A program made the position numbers and the translations under genes. The notes below the pieces were generated by a model, which was not told the DNA's origin, made no database searches, and saw nothing but the letters and a program-made list of their open reading frames with translations. Of a stretch of 64,000 nucleotides of DNA, positions 35,054 to 44,694 are shown in pieces; position 1 is the first letter of the stretch, and the number at the start of each line of letters is the position of its first letter. Origin of the DNA: DATEGZ01 sp035279905 (lineage in GTDB: Bacteria > Acidobacteriota > Vicinamibacteria > Vicinamibacterales > SCN-69-37); the NCBI GenBank assembly GCA_035279905.1, contig DATEGZ010000187.1, forward strand, positions 21,901 through 85,900, read 5' to 3'.

Positions 35054-36730
35054 ATGACGTCGTCGGGTGCCGCGGGCGCCCCGGTGCTGGATGTCATTCC
35101 ACTCGGCGGGCTGGGCGAATTCGGCATGAACATGATGCTGGTCGCCTGCGGGGATACCGCTGTCCTCATCGACGCCGGCGTCATGTTTCCCGAGCCCGAG
35201 CTCTTCGGGGTCGACCTCGTCATTCCGGATCTGGACGTGCTCGATCCGTATCGCGGCCGCATTCGCGCGCTCGTGCTGACGCACGGCCACGAGGACCACA
35301 TCGGCGCCGTCCCGCACGTGATCGATCGCGTCGACGGCCCCGTCTACGGCACGAAGTTCACGCTCGCGCTCGTCCAGCCGAAGCTCGAGGAGCACGGCAT
35401 CGACGTAGCCGGACGGCTGGTGCCGGTGGCGCCGCACGAAAGCGTCACCGTGGGGCCGCTGCGCATCGAGTTCCTGCGCGTGACGCACAGCATGCCCGAC
35501 TGCGTCGCGATTGCCGTCCACTCGCCGGCGGGCACGATCGTGCACACCGGCGACTTCAAGATCGACCAGACGCCCATCGACGACGAGCCGTTCGATTTCC
35601 ATCGATTTGCCGAGCTTGGCGCCTCCGGCGTGCTCGCGCTGTTCTCCGACAGCACGAACGCCGACCGCCGCGGCTACACGGGCTCGGAACGCGACGTCAT
35701 CCAGGGCTTCGAGGAGATCTTCAGCAGCGCGACCGGAAAGATCGTGATCACGGCGTTCTCGACGAGCGTCTACCGGCTGCAGCTGCTCGTCGACATGGCC
35801 GAGCAGTTCGATCGCAAGGTCGCGTTCGTGGGGCGCGGGATGCAGCAGACCTCGCAAATCGCCGACCGGCTCGGCTACCTGACCATCCCGCCCGGACTCC
35901 AGATTCGCGACACGGACGTGCGGGAGTACCCCAGCCAGGACGTCGTCTGCCTCTGCACGGGGTCGCAGGGCGAGCCGCTGGCGGCCCTGCCACGGATTGC
36001 CATCGACGACCACAAGCACGTCCGGCTCGACGCGGGCGATGTCGTCGTGTTCTCCGCCCGGGTGATTCCGGGCAACGAGAAGAGCGTGGGACGGGTCATG
36101 AACCACGTGGCGCGGCGGGGGGCGGAAGTCGTGGCCGACGGGCAGAAGGCCATCCACGTCTCCGGGCACGCCAGCGAAGAAGAGCTGAAACTGCTGCTTT
36201 CCCTGGTCAAGCCAAAGTACTTCGTGCCGATACATGGTGAGTACCGGCAACTGTCCCGGCACGCCCGCATGGCCACCCTGGTCTGCCCCGACGCGACGGT
36301 CCTCATGGCTGAAGACGGCGACGTCCTGCGGTTCGAGGCCGGCGAGGCCCGGGTCGCCGACCGGCTCGAGGCCGGGCGGGTCCTGATTGACGGCACCCGC
36401 ACCGGAGAAATCGGGGACGAGGTGCTGCGTGACCGGCGTCACCTGGCGGGAGACGGGTTGGTCGTGGCGGTGGCGGCCATCAACGGCCAGACGGGCGCGC
36501 TCGAACAGCTGCCCGAGCTGATCACGCGCGGCCTGGCCACCGACGCGCGCCACGACGACGTCCTGCGCGAGGCGCCTGCCCTGCTGGCGCGCGCGATCGA
36601 GGATGCGCCGCGCGAGGAGCGCACGGACCCCGGCTTGTTGAAGGAACGGATTCGGGTGGAGATGCAGCGGATGTTCCGCAAGCGCGCCGGACGCCGGCCG
36701 CTCGTGCTGCCGGTCGTGATGGAAGTGTGA
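35054..36730 (+). CDS. rnj: ribonuclease J
   Basis: A 558-residue metallo-beta-lactamase/beta-CASP RNase with endo- and 5'-3' exonuclease activity. The first metal motif is LVLTHGHEDHIGAV. Further ligands are in VTHSMPDC, HTGDFKID and SDSTNADRRGYTGSE. The beta-CASP block is IVITAFSTSVYRLQLLVDMAEQFDRKVAFVGRGM, with FSARVIPGNEKSV and VSGHASEEEL, then YFVPIHGEYRQL. The C-terminal domain ends VEMQRMFRKRAGRRPLVLPVVMEV. It is probably the main RNA-decay nuclease here. The folded 5' leader may allow autoregulation. It is followed after 10 nt by ftsK. Confidence 0.96.
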   Translation: MTSSGAAGAPVLDVIPLGGLGEFGMNMMLVACGDTAVLIDAGVMFPEPELFGVDLVIPDLDVLDPYRGRIRALVLTHGHEDHIGAVPHVIDRVDGPVYGTKFTLALVQPKLEEHGIDVAGRLVPVAPHESVTVGPLRIEFLRVTHSMPDCVAIAVHSPAGTIVHTGDFKIDQTPIDDEPFDFHRFAELGASGVLALFSDSTNADRRGYTGSERDVIQGFEEIFSSATGKIVITAFSTSVYRLQLLVDMAEQFDRKVAFVGRGMQQTSQIADRLGYLTIPPGLQIRDTDVREYPSQDVVCLCTGSQGEPLAALPRIAIDDHKHVRLDAGDVVVFSARVIPGNEKSVGRVMNHVARRGAEVVADGQKAIHVSGHASEEELKLLLSLVKPKYFVPIHGEYRQLSRHARMATLVCPDATVLMAEDGDVLRFEAGEARVADRLEAGRVLIDGTRTGEIGDEVLRDRRHLAGDGLVVAVAAINGQTGALEQLPELITRGLATDARHDDVLREAPALLARAIEDAPREERTDPGLLKERIRVEMQRMFRKRAGRRPLVLPVVMEV

Positions 36731-36740
36731 GGAGCTGACT

Positions 36741-39101
36741 TTGGCGGATTCGGTCGTGTCCCGGCGGTTGAGCGAGATTCTGGGCGTCGCCCTGTTTGCG
36801 ACGGCCCTGCTCTGGATGGTGGCGCTCGTCAGCTACAGCCCCAGCGATCCCGCCTGGTTCTTCAACAACGCGAACCGCGCGGACGTGGCGAACTTCGCCG
36901 GCCGCGTCGGCGCGTTCCTCGCGGTCGTGTCGTTTCAGCTGCTCGGCTACGCGGCGTTCTTCCTGCCCGCGGTGCTCGCGTTTGCCGGCTGGCACGCGTT
37001 CTGGTGCATCGACCTCGATGCGCGCGCCACGAAGTTCACGGGGCTCGGCCTGCTCGTGATCTGCGTCGCCGGGCTCATCGCGCTCGCGGCGAGCATGTTC
37101 GACACGAGCCTGCGGCCGTTCCGGCCGGGCGGCGTGCTGGGCGAGTGGACGGCCGCCGGACTTTCTGCGTATTTGAACCGCACGGGCACCGCGATTCTGC
37201 TCATCGCGCTCCTCGCGCTGGCGGTGATCCTCTCGACGCACTTCTCGTTCGGGAAGTTGTTCAGCGCGATCGGAACTCGCGTGCGGGGCCAGCACGGGCT
37301 GCTCAGCCACTGGCGCGATTGGCGCGAGGAACGGCGCCGCAATCGCGAGCGCAAACAGATCATCGAGAAGCACGTGAAGAAGGCGGGGCGCGAGCACGCG
37401 CCCGCCATCGAGAGCAAGGTCGCCGACGCCGTGGCCACGCTCAAGGCCGCCCGCGCGCGCAATCTGCCGCTGGACGATGAGGAAGAGGACGAGGACGACA
37501 GCAAGCCCGTGGCGCGTCCCGCGCCCGCCGCCAAGGCCGTCAAACCGCCGGCGATTCGCCGGTCACAGGTGCCGTCGACGCCCTCGCTCCCGCTCGAGGA
37601 TCCAGAGACCTCGAAGGCGCCGGCCGAGCGCCGCAAGGGCGGCTACACGCTGCCGCCGGTGACGCTGCTCGACGCGCCGAAAGACCACCGCAAGATCGAC
37701 GAGCGCGAGCTCATGGACGCCGCGCGCCTCCTCGAAGAGAAGTGCAAAGAGTTCGACGTCGTCGGCCAGGTCGTGCAGATCCACCCGGGGCCCGTGGTCA
37801 CGACGTACGAGTTCAAGCCCGACGCCGGCGTGAAGTACAGCCGCATCACGGGGCTCGCCGACGATCTCTGCCTCGCGATGCAGGCCGAGTCGGTGTTGAT
37901 CGACCGCATCCCGGGCAAATCGACCGTCGGCATCCAGATTCCCAACCCCGTGCGCGAGGGCATCACGCTGCGCGAGCTGCTCGAGTCCGATACCTACACG
38001 CGCTCCCAGTCCAAGCTCACGATCGCCATGGGCAAGACGATTCACGGCGAACCGTTCGTGAGCGATCTCGCGACGATGCCGCACCTGCTCATCGCCGGAT
38101 CGACCGGCGCGGGCAAGTCGGTCAGCGTCAACGCGATGGTGAGCAGCATCCTCTTCCGATCGACGCCCGAGGACGTGCGCTTCATCATGATCGACCCCAA
38201 GCGCCTCGAGCTCGGGATGTACGAAGACATTCCCCACCTGCTCACCCCCGTCGTCGTCGACACGAAGCAGGCGGCCAACGCGCTGCAGTGGGCCGTGCGG
38301 GAGATGGAAGAGCGGTACAAGACGCTCGCGGCCAGCGGCGTGCGCAACATCGACCAGTACAACCGCAACATCCGCGCCGCGATGCTCGAGCCGCCCGCCG
38401 CGAAGACCGACAAGCCCGAGGGCACGCCCGAGCTCAAGACGATGGCGTACGTGATCGTCATCATCGACGAGCTGGCGGACCTGATGATGGCGGCCGGCAA
38501 GGAAGTCGAAGAATCGATTGCGCGGCTGGCGCAGATGGCGCGCGCCGTCGGGATCCACCTGATTCTCGCGACGCAGCGGCCGTCGGTGGACGTCATCACC
38601 GGCCTCATCAAGGCGAACTTGCCGGCGCGCATCGCGTTCCGCGTGGCGTCGAAGATCGACTCGCGGACCATCCTCGACGGCAACGGCGCGGAGCAGCTGC
38701 TCGGCAAGGGCGACATGCTCTACCTGCCGCCCGCCTCGTCGCGCTTCGTGCGCATTCACGGGCCGTACATCTCGGAACAGGAGACCGCGCGCCTCTGCAG
38801 CTTCCTGCGCAAGCAGGGCAAGCCGGTCTACGACGTGACGATCACGGCCGAAGACAAGCCGACCGAGAAACTCGAGTTCGAGAAAGACGAACTGTTCGAC
38901 GAAGCCGCGCGCATCGTCGTCTCGAGCGGTCAGGCCTCGATTTCGTACTTGCAGCGCCGCCTCCGCATCGGCTTCAGCCGCGCGGCGCGGTTGATCGACA
39001 TGATGGAAATGGACGGCATCGTCTCCCCGGCGACCAACGGCAAACGGGAAGTCCTCGTCGACCAGCACTACTTTGAGGAAGTGGATGCGCAACTGAGATA
39101 G
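36741..39101 (+). CDS. ftsK: FtsK/SpoIIIE DNA translocase
   Basis: A 786-residue membrane-anchored translocase that clears chromosome dimers from the septum. The start is a TTG at 36741, decided by a good ribosome binding site (GGAG at 36731-36734, 6 nt away) and the correct N-terminus (ADSVVSRRLSEILGV). Four TM helices occupy about 1-175, followed by a linker with a charged coiled segment and an acidic patch (DDEEEDEDDSKP). The motor has Walker A AGSTGAGKSVSVNAMV, Walker B VIVIIDELADLMM and RPSVDVITGLIKANLP. The gamma domain (DELFDEAARIVVSSGQASISYLQRRLRIGFSRAARLIDMME) reads KOPS. Confidence 0.96.
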   Translation: MADSVVSRRLSEILGVALFATALLWMVALVSYSPSDPAWFFNNANRADVANFAGRVGAFLAVVSFQLLGYAAFFLPAVLAFAGWHAFWCIDLDARATKFTGLGLLVICVAGLIALAASMFDTSLRPFRPGGVLGEWTAAGLSAYLNRTGTAILLIALLALAVILSTHFSFGKLFSAIGTRVRGQHGLLSHWRDWREERRRNRERKQIIEKHVKKAGREHAPAIESKVADAVATLKAARARNLPLDDEEEDEDDSKPVARPAPAAKAVKPPAIRRSQVPSTPSLPLEDPETSKAPAERRKGGYTLPPVTLLDAPKDHRKIDERELMDAARLLEEKCKEFDVVGQVVQIHPGPVVTTYEFKPDAGVKYSRITGLADDLCLAMQAESVLIDRIPGKSTVGIQIPNPVREGITLRELLESDTYTRSQSKLTIAMGKTIHGEPFVSDLATMPHLLIAGSTGAGKSVSVNAMVSSILFRSTPEDVRFIMIDPKRLELGMYEDIPHLLTPVVVDTKQAANALQWAVREMEERYKTLAASGVRNIDQYNRNIRAAMLEPPAAKTDKPEGTPELKTMAYVIVIIDELADLMMAAGKEVEESIARLAQMARAVGIHLILATQRPSVDVITGLIKANLPARIAFRVASKIDSRTILDGNGAEQLLGKGDMLYLPPASSRFVRIHGPYISEQETARLCSFLRKQGKPVYDVTITAEDKPTEKLEFEKDELFDEAARIVVSSGQASISYLQRRLRIGFSRAARLIDMMEMDGIVSPATNGKREVLVDQHYFEEVDAQLR

Positions 39102-39104
39102 CCC

Positions 39105-40913
39105 ATGCGCGAACAGACTCATCGACTCATCCATCCGCGCCCCGCCCTGATGGCGGGCGTGTTTCTACTCACCGCGTGCGTGTTCTGGCCCGCAGGATCG
39201 CGCGCACAAACCCCGGCCGCCACGCTGTACGAGCAGGCACAAGCCGCCGAGCAAACGGCCAGGGCCGACTCACCTGCGTCGCCGGACGCGTTGCGCAAGG
39301 TCGCGAAAACGTACGAGAACCTCGTGCTGCGGTATCCGACGAGCGGCTACGCCGACAACGCGCTCTGGCAGGCCGCCGGACTCTTCACGGCGGCGTTTCA
39401 GTCGTCGGCGGATGCCGCGGACCGCCAGCAGGCCGAACGGCTGCTGAAGTGGCTGAAGCAGGAGTATCCGACGAGCCCGTTCCTCAAACGGGTCGACGGT
39501 GCGATCCAGACGTTGGAGCAGGCCCCGTCAGGGCCCGCCGCGCCGCAGAGCGCTCCTCCTCCACCGCCGCCCGACAGCCCGCCGGCGTCACCGCCGGTGC
39601 CGACGACGCTCCCGGCTTCAGGGCCGGCGGCTGTCGTCAAAGGCATCACGCAGAGCGTGCTGCCGCACGGCGAGCGCATCACGATCGAGTTCAGCAAGGA
39701 AGTCGCGTTCACGGGCGACCGCGTCGAGAATCCCGATCGCGTGTTCTTCGACTTCGCCAACGCGACCGCGCCTGCGTCGCTCATCGATCACGCGCCCGCG
39801 CCGAGCGGATCGCTCGTCAAGGCGCTGCGCATCGGCAGACATCCAAACAGCGTGACGCGCATCGTGCTCGAGCTCGCAGGCAGTCCGCGATACAGCGCGT
39901 TCCCGATGTACGACCCGTTCCGTCTGGTGATCGACGTCGAGAGCGCGGATGCGGGAGCGCCCGCGCCGACGCCGGCCGTGACGCCCGTTCCCAAGCCCAC
40001 GCCGCCGCCGACAACCGTGGTCGCGCCGCCGCCGGCGATGGCGACGTCAGCGAAGACCAGGGAGAGAGAAAAGGAAAAGGACGCCGCGCCGCCTCCAGCG
40101 GCCGACCCTCCGGCGCCAACCCGCGCGGGCGGGACGCCAGTGGCGGGAACGCCCGAGCCGCCGTCGAGCAACCGCAGCGGGGAGTATTCCCTCTCGCGTC
40201 AGCTCGGCCTCGGCGTCTCACGCATCGTGCTCGACGCCGGCCACGGCGGCCACGATCCGGGCGCGCAGGCCAACGGCATCGACGAGTCCGAGCTCACGCT
40301 CGACGTCGCGCAGCGGCTGCAGAAGCTGCTCGAGGCGCAGCCGGGCTTTGCCGTCGTGCTGACGCGCAGCACGGACGACTACATCGCGCTCGAAGAGCGC
40401 ACGGCGATCGCCAACCGCGAAGGCGCGGATCTTTTCCTGTCGATCCACGCGAACGCGAGCAAGCAACCGGCGGCGAGCGGGATCGAGACGTACTTCCTGA
40501 ACTTCGCGACCAATCCGACGGCGGAGGCGGTTGCCGCGCGCGAGAACGCGTCGAGCGGCCAGAACATGGGGACGCTGCCGGACATCCTGAAGGCGATCGC
40601 GCTCAACAACAAGCTCGCGGAGTCGCGCGAACTCGCGTCGATCGTGCAGACGTCGCTCGTGCGGCGGCTCAGCCAGCAGAACCGGACGATTCGGGACCTG
40701 GGCGTGAAGCAAGCGCCGTTCGTCGTGCTCATCGGCGCGCAGATGCCGAGCATCCTCGCGGAGATCTCGTTCCTGACGAACCGGAGCGACGCCACGCTGC
40801 TCAAGCAGGGCTCTTACCGGCAAAAGATTGCGCAGGCGCTGTGCGACGCCATCGTGAAATACCAGGCGTCGCTCAAGAAGGTGACGGTCGCGTCCAGGAG
40901 CCCCGAGCGGTAG
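39105..40913 (+). CDS. N-acetylmuramoyl-L-alanine amidase (AmiC-like) with TPR-like and AMIN domains
   Basis: A 602-residue exported cell-wall hydrolase. A signal peptide (MAGVFLLTACVFWPAGSRAQ) is followed by a TPR/YbgF-like repeat region (about 40-140), a proline-rich linker, an AMIN domain (ITQSVLPHGERITIEFSKEVAF to YDPFRLVIDVES), a second Pro/Ala linker and a zinc Amidase_3 domain from about 365. That domain has VLDAGHGGHDPGAQ (His ligand), ESELTLDVAQRL (Glu), FLSIHANAS (His) and LAEISFLTNRSDATLL (catalytic Glu). It cleaves the stem peptide from glycan during daughter-cell separation, which fits its place 3 nt after ftsK. Confidence 0.92.
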   Translation: MREQTHRLIHPRPALMAGVFLLTACVFWPAGSRAQTPAATLYEQAQAAEQTARADSPASPDALRKVAKTYENLVLRYPTSGYADNALWQAAGLFTAAFQSSADAADRQQAERLLKWLKQEYPTSPFLKRVDGAIQTLEQAPSGPAAPQSAPPPPPPDSPPASPPVPTTLPASGPAAVVKGITQSVLPHGERITIEFSKEVAFTGDRVENPDRVFFDFANATAPASLIDHAPAPSGSLVKALRIGRHPNSVTRIVLELAGSPRYSAFPMYDPFRLVIDVESADAGAPAPTPAVTPVPKPTPPPTTVVAPPPAMATSAKTREREKEKDAAPPPAADPPAPTRAGGTPVAGTPEPPSSNRSGEYSLSRQLGLGVSRIVLDAGHGGHDPGAQANGIDESELTLDVAQRLQKLLEAQPGFAVVLTRSTDDYIALEERTAIANREGADLFLSIHANASKQPAASGIETYFLNFATNPTAEAVAARENASSGQNMGTLPDILKAIALNNKLAESRELASIVQTSLVRRLSQQNRTIRDLGVKQAPFVVLIGAQMPSILAEISFLTNRSDATLLKQGSYRQKIAQALCDAIVKYQASLKKVTVASRSPER

Positions 40914-40933
40914 ACTGAGGCCAGGCCCTCGCC

Positions 40934-41200
40934 ATGTTCCTGGCGCTGCAAAACCCGAAGCCGTTCATCGTCGTGCCGATTCCGGCGCCGGTCCACGAGG
41001 CGTCGATCTTCGACGTGATTCTGAGCGCCATGGGCCTGACCGGCGCGCTCATCGTCGCTTCCCTGCTGCTTGGCGCAGGCTTCGCGCTCTTCCTGATGAT
41101 CTGGCACCGGCGTCATCCGCCGGAGGCCGACCGGCTGCCGCCGATCAGCCCGCTGATCCCGGATTCATCGTCCCGGCACGAGTCATCCCAAGCTCAATGA
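40934..41200 (+). CDS. small single-pass membrane protein
   Basis: An 88-residue protein of unknown function. A short N-terminal segment rich in Pro and Val (NPKPFIVVPIPAPVHEASIFDVIL) leads into one TM helix (GLTGALIVASLLLGAGFALFLMIW), a basic cluster (HRRHPP) and a Pro/Ser-rich tail. It is 20 nt downstream of the amidase and probably in the same transcript. The final 56 nt overlap the convergent pepA gene, so the tail composition is constrained by the opposing frame. No family was recognised; it may be a divisome-associated small protein by context. Confidence 0.5.
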   Translation: MFLALQNPKPFIVVPIPAPVHEASIFDVILSAMGLTGALIVASLLLGAGFALFLMIWHRRHPPEADRLPPISPLIPDSSSRHESSQAQ

Positions 41201-42677
41201 GCGCGCGCACGGCCACTCCGGTCGGGCCTTTCGGCTGGTAGGGCTCTTTCGTCTCGGCCCAGGCCGGGCCGGCGATGTCGAGATGCGCCCAGGGCGCGTC
41301 GCCTGCGAACTCCCGCAGGAACGCCGCAGCAGTCACCGCGCCGCCATATCGTCCGGCGGAGTTCACCATGTCGGCGATCTCGCTGCGGAGCTGTTCGTTC
41401 GCTTCCTCGTAGATCGGCATGTGCCACACGCGATCGCCCGCGCGGTGGGCCGCGGCCTCGACGGTGGTCACCCATTCGCGTGGTTGCCCGAACAAGCCCG
41501 AGACCGTGCGGCCGAGGGCGACCATGCACGCGCCGGTGAGCGTCGCGACGTCGATCAGGTGCGTCGCGCCGAGCTTCTTCGCGTACCAGAGCGCGTCGCC
41601 AAGAATCAGTCGACCTTCGGCGTCCGTGTTGATCACTTCAACGGTTTTGCCGCTCGCGCCGGTCAGCACGTCGCCGGGACGCGTCGCTTTTCCGCCGGGC
41701 ATGTTCTCGGTGGTCGGGATGATGCCGATCACGCGGCACGGCGCGCCGAGCTCGGCGAGCGCACGGACGGCGGCCGCCACCGCGGCGCCTCCGGACATGT
41801 CGTCCTTCATCCGGTCCATGCCCTCGGCCGGCTTGATCGAGATGCCGCCGGAATCGAACGTGATGCCCTTGCCCACGAGCCCGAGCACCGGCGTCTTGGG
41901 CGCGGACGAGGGCTCGTACCGCGTGACGATCAGCCGCGGCGGCTCGGCGCTGCCCTGCGCGACGCCAAGCAGCAGTCCCATGTTCAGCTTGCGGATTTTT
42001 TCTTCGTCGAGAACTTCGACCGACAGGCCCGCGGCGACGTGCGCGGCTTCCACGCGCGCGGCAAATTCGCGCGGCGTGAGGACGTTGCCCGGCTCGTTGC
42101 AGAGTTCCTTCGCGAAGTTCGCGGCCCGGCCGATGATTCGCCCGCGGCGCACAGCCTCCGCGATCGCGCCGGCATCGGATTCGGGCGCGGTCACCACGAC
42201 CTTCGCCGGCGGCGATCCGGCGCCTTCATCCTTCTTGTAGGTGCTGGCGGCGAAGTCTGCTTGCGACAGCCCGTCGGCCACCGAGAGCGCCATGTGCGCC
42301 GCGTCGCTGACCTTGCGGACGACCCAGCCGATCGACAGGATGCGCCGGCGTCTTGCGAAGTAGCCGCAGGTGGCGGCCACGCGTCGAACGCGCTCGGCGT
42401 CGAGCTCGTCGATCCGGCCCGCGCCGACCAGCGCGATGCGCCCGGTGCGCCAGCTGCCCGTCGTCACGGGCGTCATGAACACGTCGTAGAGCTTCGCGCG
42501 GAACTCGCCGCGCGCCCGGGCGCGGCCGATTTCGCCGCCGGCGGCCTCGTCCAGGCCGGCAAGATCCTCCAGCTTGTCCCCTTCGCCAAAGACCGGGATA
42601 AACACGAGATCGGCGGCTACCTGGGCCGGTGGAACTGACGTGCCGATGAACTCGGCACCCGCGGTGCTCGATCGCAT
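41145..42677 (-). CDS. pepA: cytosol (leucyl) aminopeptidase, M17 family
   Basis: A 510-residue hexameric dinuclear-zinc aminopeptidase. The catalytic block includes LVGKGITFDSGGISIKPAEGMDRMKDDMSGGAAV (Lys and Asp ligands), the family signature NTDAEGRLILGDAL and ATLTGACMVALG. The N-terminal macro-like regulatory domain occupies about 1-165. Length is standard for PepA. It lies 73 nt downstream of the acetoacetyl-CoA ligase gene and could be the last gene of that transcript. Its 3' end overlaps the convergent small membrane protein gene by 56 nt. It recycles peptides released in protein turnover. Confidence 0.94.
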   Translation of the reverse strand: MRSSTAGAEFIGTSVPPAQVAADLVFIPVFGEGDKLEDLAGLDEAAGGEIGRARARGEFRAKLYDVFMTPVTTGSWRTGRIALVGAGRIDELDAERVRRVAATCGYFARRRRILSIGWVVRKVSDAAHMALSVADGLSQADFAASTYKKDEGAGSPPAKVVVTAPESDAGAIAEAVRRGRIIGRAANFAKELCNEPGNVLTPREFAARVEAAHVAAGLSVEVLDEEKIRKLNMGLLLGVAQGSAEPPRLIVTRYEPSSAPKTPVLGLVGKGITFDSGGISIKPAEGMDRMKDDMSGGAAVAAAVRALAELGAPCRVIGIIPTTENMPGGKATRPGDVLTGASGKTVEVINTDAEGRLILGDALWYAKKLGATHLIDVATLTGACMVALGRTVSGLFGQPREWVTTVEAAAHRAGDRVWHMPIYEEANEQLRSEIADMVNSAGRYGGAVTAAAFLREFAGDAPWAHLDIAGPAWAETKEPYQPKGPTGVAVRALIELGMTRAGTMNPGSAG

Positions 42678-42750
42678 TCCGGGAACGCTCCTCTCTCAGC
42701 GCGTGCGCGCCAAGACGTGACGCGCGATCATATCCCAGCCGCCCGCGCCG

Positions 42751-44694
42751 TCAGGACTGCAGCTCGACGAGATCGCGGAAGAGATCGAGCGCCTCGGGGT
42801 TGGCCAGCGCCTCACGGTTCTTCACGTCCTGTCCGTGAATCACGCTGCGCACGGCGAGCTCCACGATCTTGCCGCTTTTGGTCCGGGGAATGTCGGTCAC
42901 TTGTACGATGCGCGCCGGAACGTGTCTGGGCGAGGTGTTCGCGCGGATGCGCTTGGCGATGTGCTCGCGCAGTTCGTCGTCGAGCGTTACGCCCGCGGCC
43001 AGCCGGACGAACAGCACGATCCGCTCGTCGCCGTCCCAGCGCTGGCCGACGGCGAGGCTTTCGACGACCTCCGGGAGCTGCTCGACCTGCCGGTAGATCT
43101 CGGCGGTGCCGATTCTCACGCCGCCCGGGTTGAGCGTCGCGTCCGACCGGCCGTAGATCACGAACCCGCCGTGCCCGGTGCGCGCGATCCAGTCGCCGTG
43201 ACACCAGACACCCGGAAAGCGACCGAAGTACGCCTCGTGATACTTCTTGCCGTCCGGATCGTTCCAGAAGCCCACGGGCATCGACGGAAACGGCGACTTG
43301 CAGACGAGCTCGCCGGCGCCGGACACGACGGGCTTCCCGCTCGCGTCGAAAACGTCCACGTCCATGGCCAGCCCCGGCCCCTGGATTTCCCCGCGCCACA
43401 CCGGCCCGTTCGGGTTGCCGCCGACGAAGCAGCTCACGATGTCGGTGCCGCCCGAAATCGAGGCGAGGTGAACGTCGGGCGCGATCGCGCGATAGACGAA
43501 GTCGAAGCTCTCGGGCGCGAGCGGCGATCCGGTTGACGTGATCGTGCGGAGCGCGGTGAGCGGATGCGTCTCGCGAGGCACGATCCCGCTCTTGGCCACG
43601 GCGTCGATGAACTTCGCCGACGTCCCGAAGAGCGTGAGGCCGACGCGATCGGCAAGCGCGAACAACCGGTGGGCATCGGGGTACATCGGCGATCCGTCGT
43701 ACAGGACAATCGTCGCCTCCGAGGCCAGCACGGTCACGAGCCAGTTCCACATCATCCAGCCGCACGTGGTGAAGTAGAAAACGCGATCGTCGCGGCGGAT
43801 GTCGCAGTGCAGCTGGTGTTCCTTGAGATGCTGCACGAGCGTTCCGCCGGCGCCGTGCACGATGCACTTGGGCACGCCGGTCGTGCCGGACGAATAGAGG
43901 ATGTAGAGCGGATGATCGAACGGCAGCGGAAGAAAGCGCCCGTCGCTCACCTCGTGGCCCTTGAGCCAGTCCGCCCAGCGGACCGCGCCGTGGATCGCGC
44001 CGAGATCCTGCTCGCCCGCCGCCGGCACGATGACCACCCGGCGCAGGCTCGGGAGCTCGGCGGCAATCGCCGCGATCTTGGTCAGGCAGTCGTGCGTCTT
44101 GCCGGCGTACTGGTAGCTGTCAACGGCGACGAGCACCGTCGGCTCGATCTGGCCGAAGCGATCGAGCACGCCCTGGACGCCGAAGTCCGGCGACGCCGAC
44201 GACCAGACGCCGCCGATCGCGGCAGCGCCCAGCGCCGCGATGATCGCTTCCGGCACGTTGGCGACGAGGCCGCACACGCGATCGCCGGGCTCGACGCCCT
44301 CGGCGCGCAGCGCCAGCGCCGCCCGCATCACTTCGTCATGGAGCTCACGGTACGAGAGCGTGCGCTCGTCGCCGGCCTCGGTGACCGCGATGATGGCCGG
44401 CGCATCGTCCCTGCGCCGGAGCACGTTCTCGGCGAAGTTCACCCGCGCGTCCGGAAAGAACTTCGCTCCGGGCATGCGATCGAGATCGATCGCGATTCGC
44501 GATCCTCGCGCGCCTTGCACGCCGGCGAACTCCCACAGCGTCTCCCAGAACGCCGGCTTGTCCTGGACCGAGAGGCGGTGGATGTCGCTGAAATCGTCGA
44601 GGGGACGGCCGAGCCGGCGGCTGGCAAACCGCGCAAACTTCGTCAGCCGCGTAGCCGCGATGCGATTGGCATCAGGCTGCCACAACGGCGTCAC
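42751..44694 (-). CDS. acetoacetate-CoA ligase (acetoacetyl-CoA synthetase)
   Basis: A 647-residue adenylate-forming enzyme. The GTG at 44694 overlaps the tyrA stop (GTGA) and gives the family N-terminus VTPLWQPDANRIAATRLTKF. Later parts match acetoacetyl-CoA synthetases: IHRLSVQDKPAFWETLWEF, the P-loop-like ILYSSGTTGVPKCIVHGAGG, YTTCGWMMWNW-type FTTCGWMMWNWLV, GGTDIVSCFVGG, GVRIGTAEIYRQVE and RTKSGKIVELAVR with the catalytic Lys. It activates acetoacetate for lipid, polyhydroxybutyrate or ketone-body use. Its place at the tail of the aromatic supraoperon, translationally coupled to tyrA, is unexpected. Confidence 0.9.
   Translation of the reverse strand: MTPLWQPDANRIAATRLTKFARFASRRLGRPLDDFSDIHRLSVQDKPAFWETLWEFAGVQGARGSRIAIDLDRMPGAKFFPDARVNFAENVLRRRDDAPAIIAVTEAGDERTLSYRELHDEVMRAALALRAEGVEPGDRVCGLVANVPEAIIAALGAAAIGGVWSSASPDFGVQGVLDRFGQIEPTVLVAVDSYQYAGKTHDCLTKIAAIAAELPSLRRVVIVPAAGEQDLGAIHGAVRWADWLKGHEVSDGRFLPLPFDHPLYILYSSGTTGVPKCIVHGAGGTLVQHLKEHQLHCDIRRDDRVFYFTTCGWMMWNWLVTVLASEATIVLYDGSPMYPDAHRLFALADRVGLTLFGTSAKFIDAVAKSGIVPRETHPLTALRTITSTGSPLAPESFDFVYRAIAPDVHLASISGGTDIVSCFVGGNPNGPVWRGEIQGPGLAMDVDVFDASGKPVVSGAGELVCKSPFPSMPVGFWNDPDGKKYHEAYFGRFPGVWCHGDWIARTGHGGFVIYGRSDATLNPGGVRIGTAEIYRQVEQLPEVVESLAVGQRWDGDERIVLFVRLAAGVTLDDELREHIAKRIRANTSPRHVPARIVQVTDIPRTKSGKIVELAVRSVIHGQDVKNREALANPEALDLFRDLVELQS

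Noticed and set aside
35045..36553. 502-codon open frame antisense to rnj
   Set aside because: Same artefact; composition (Arg/His/Val/Asp) mirrors RNase J codons and it has no start context or domain.
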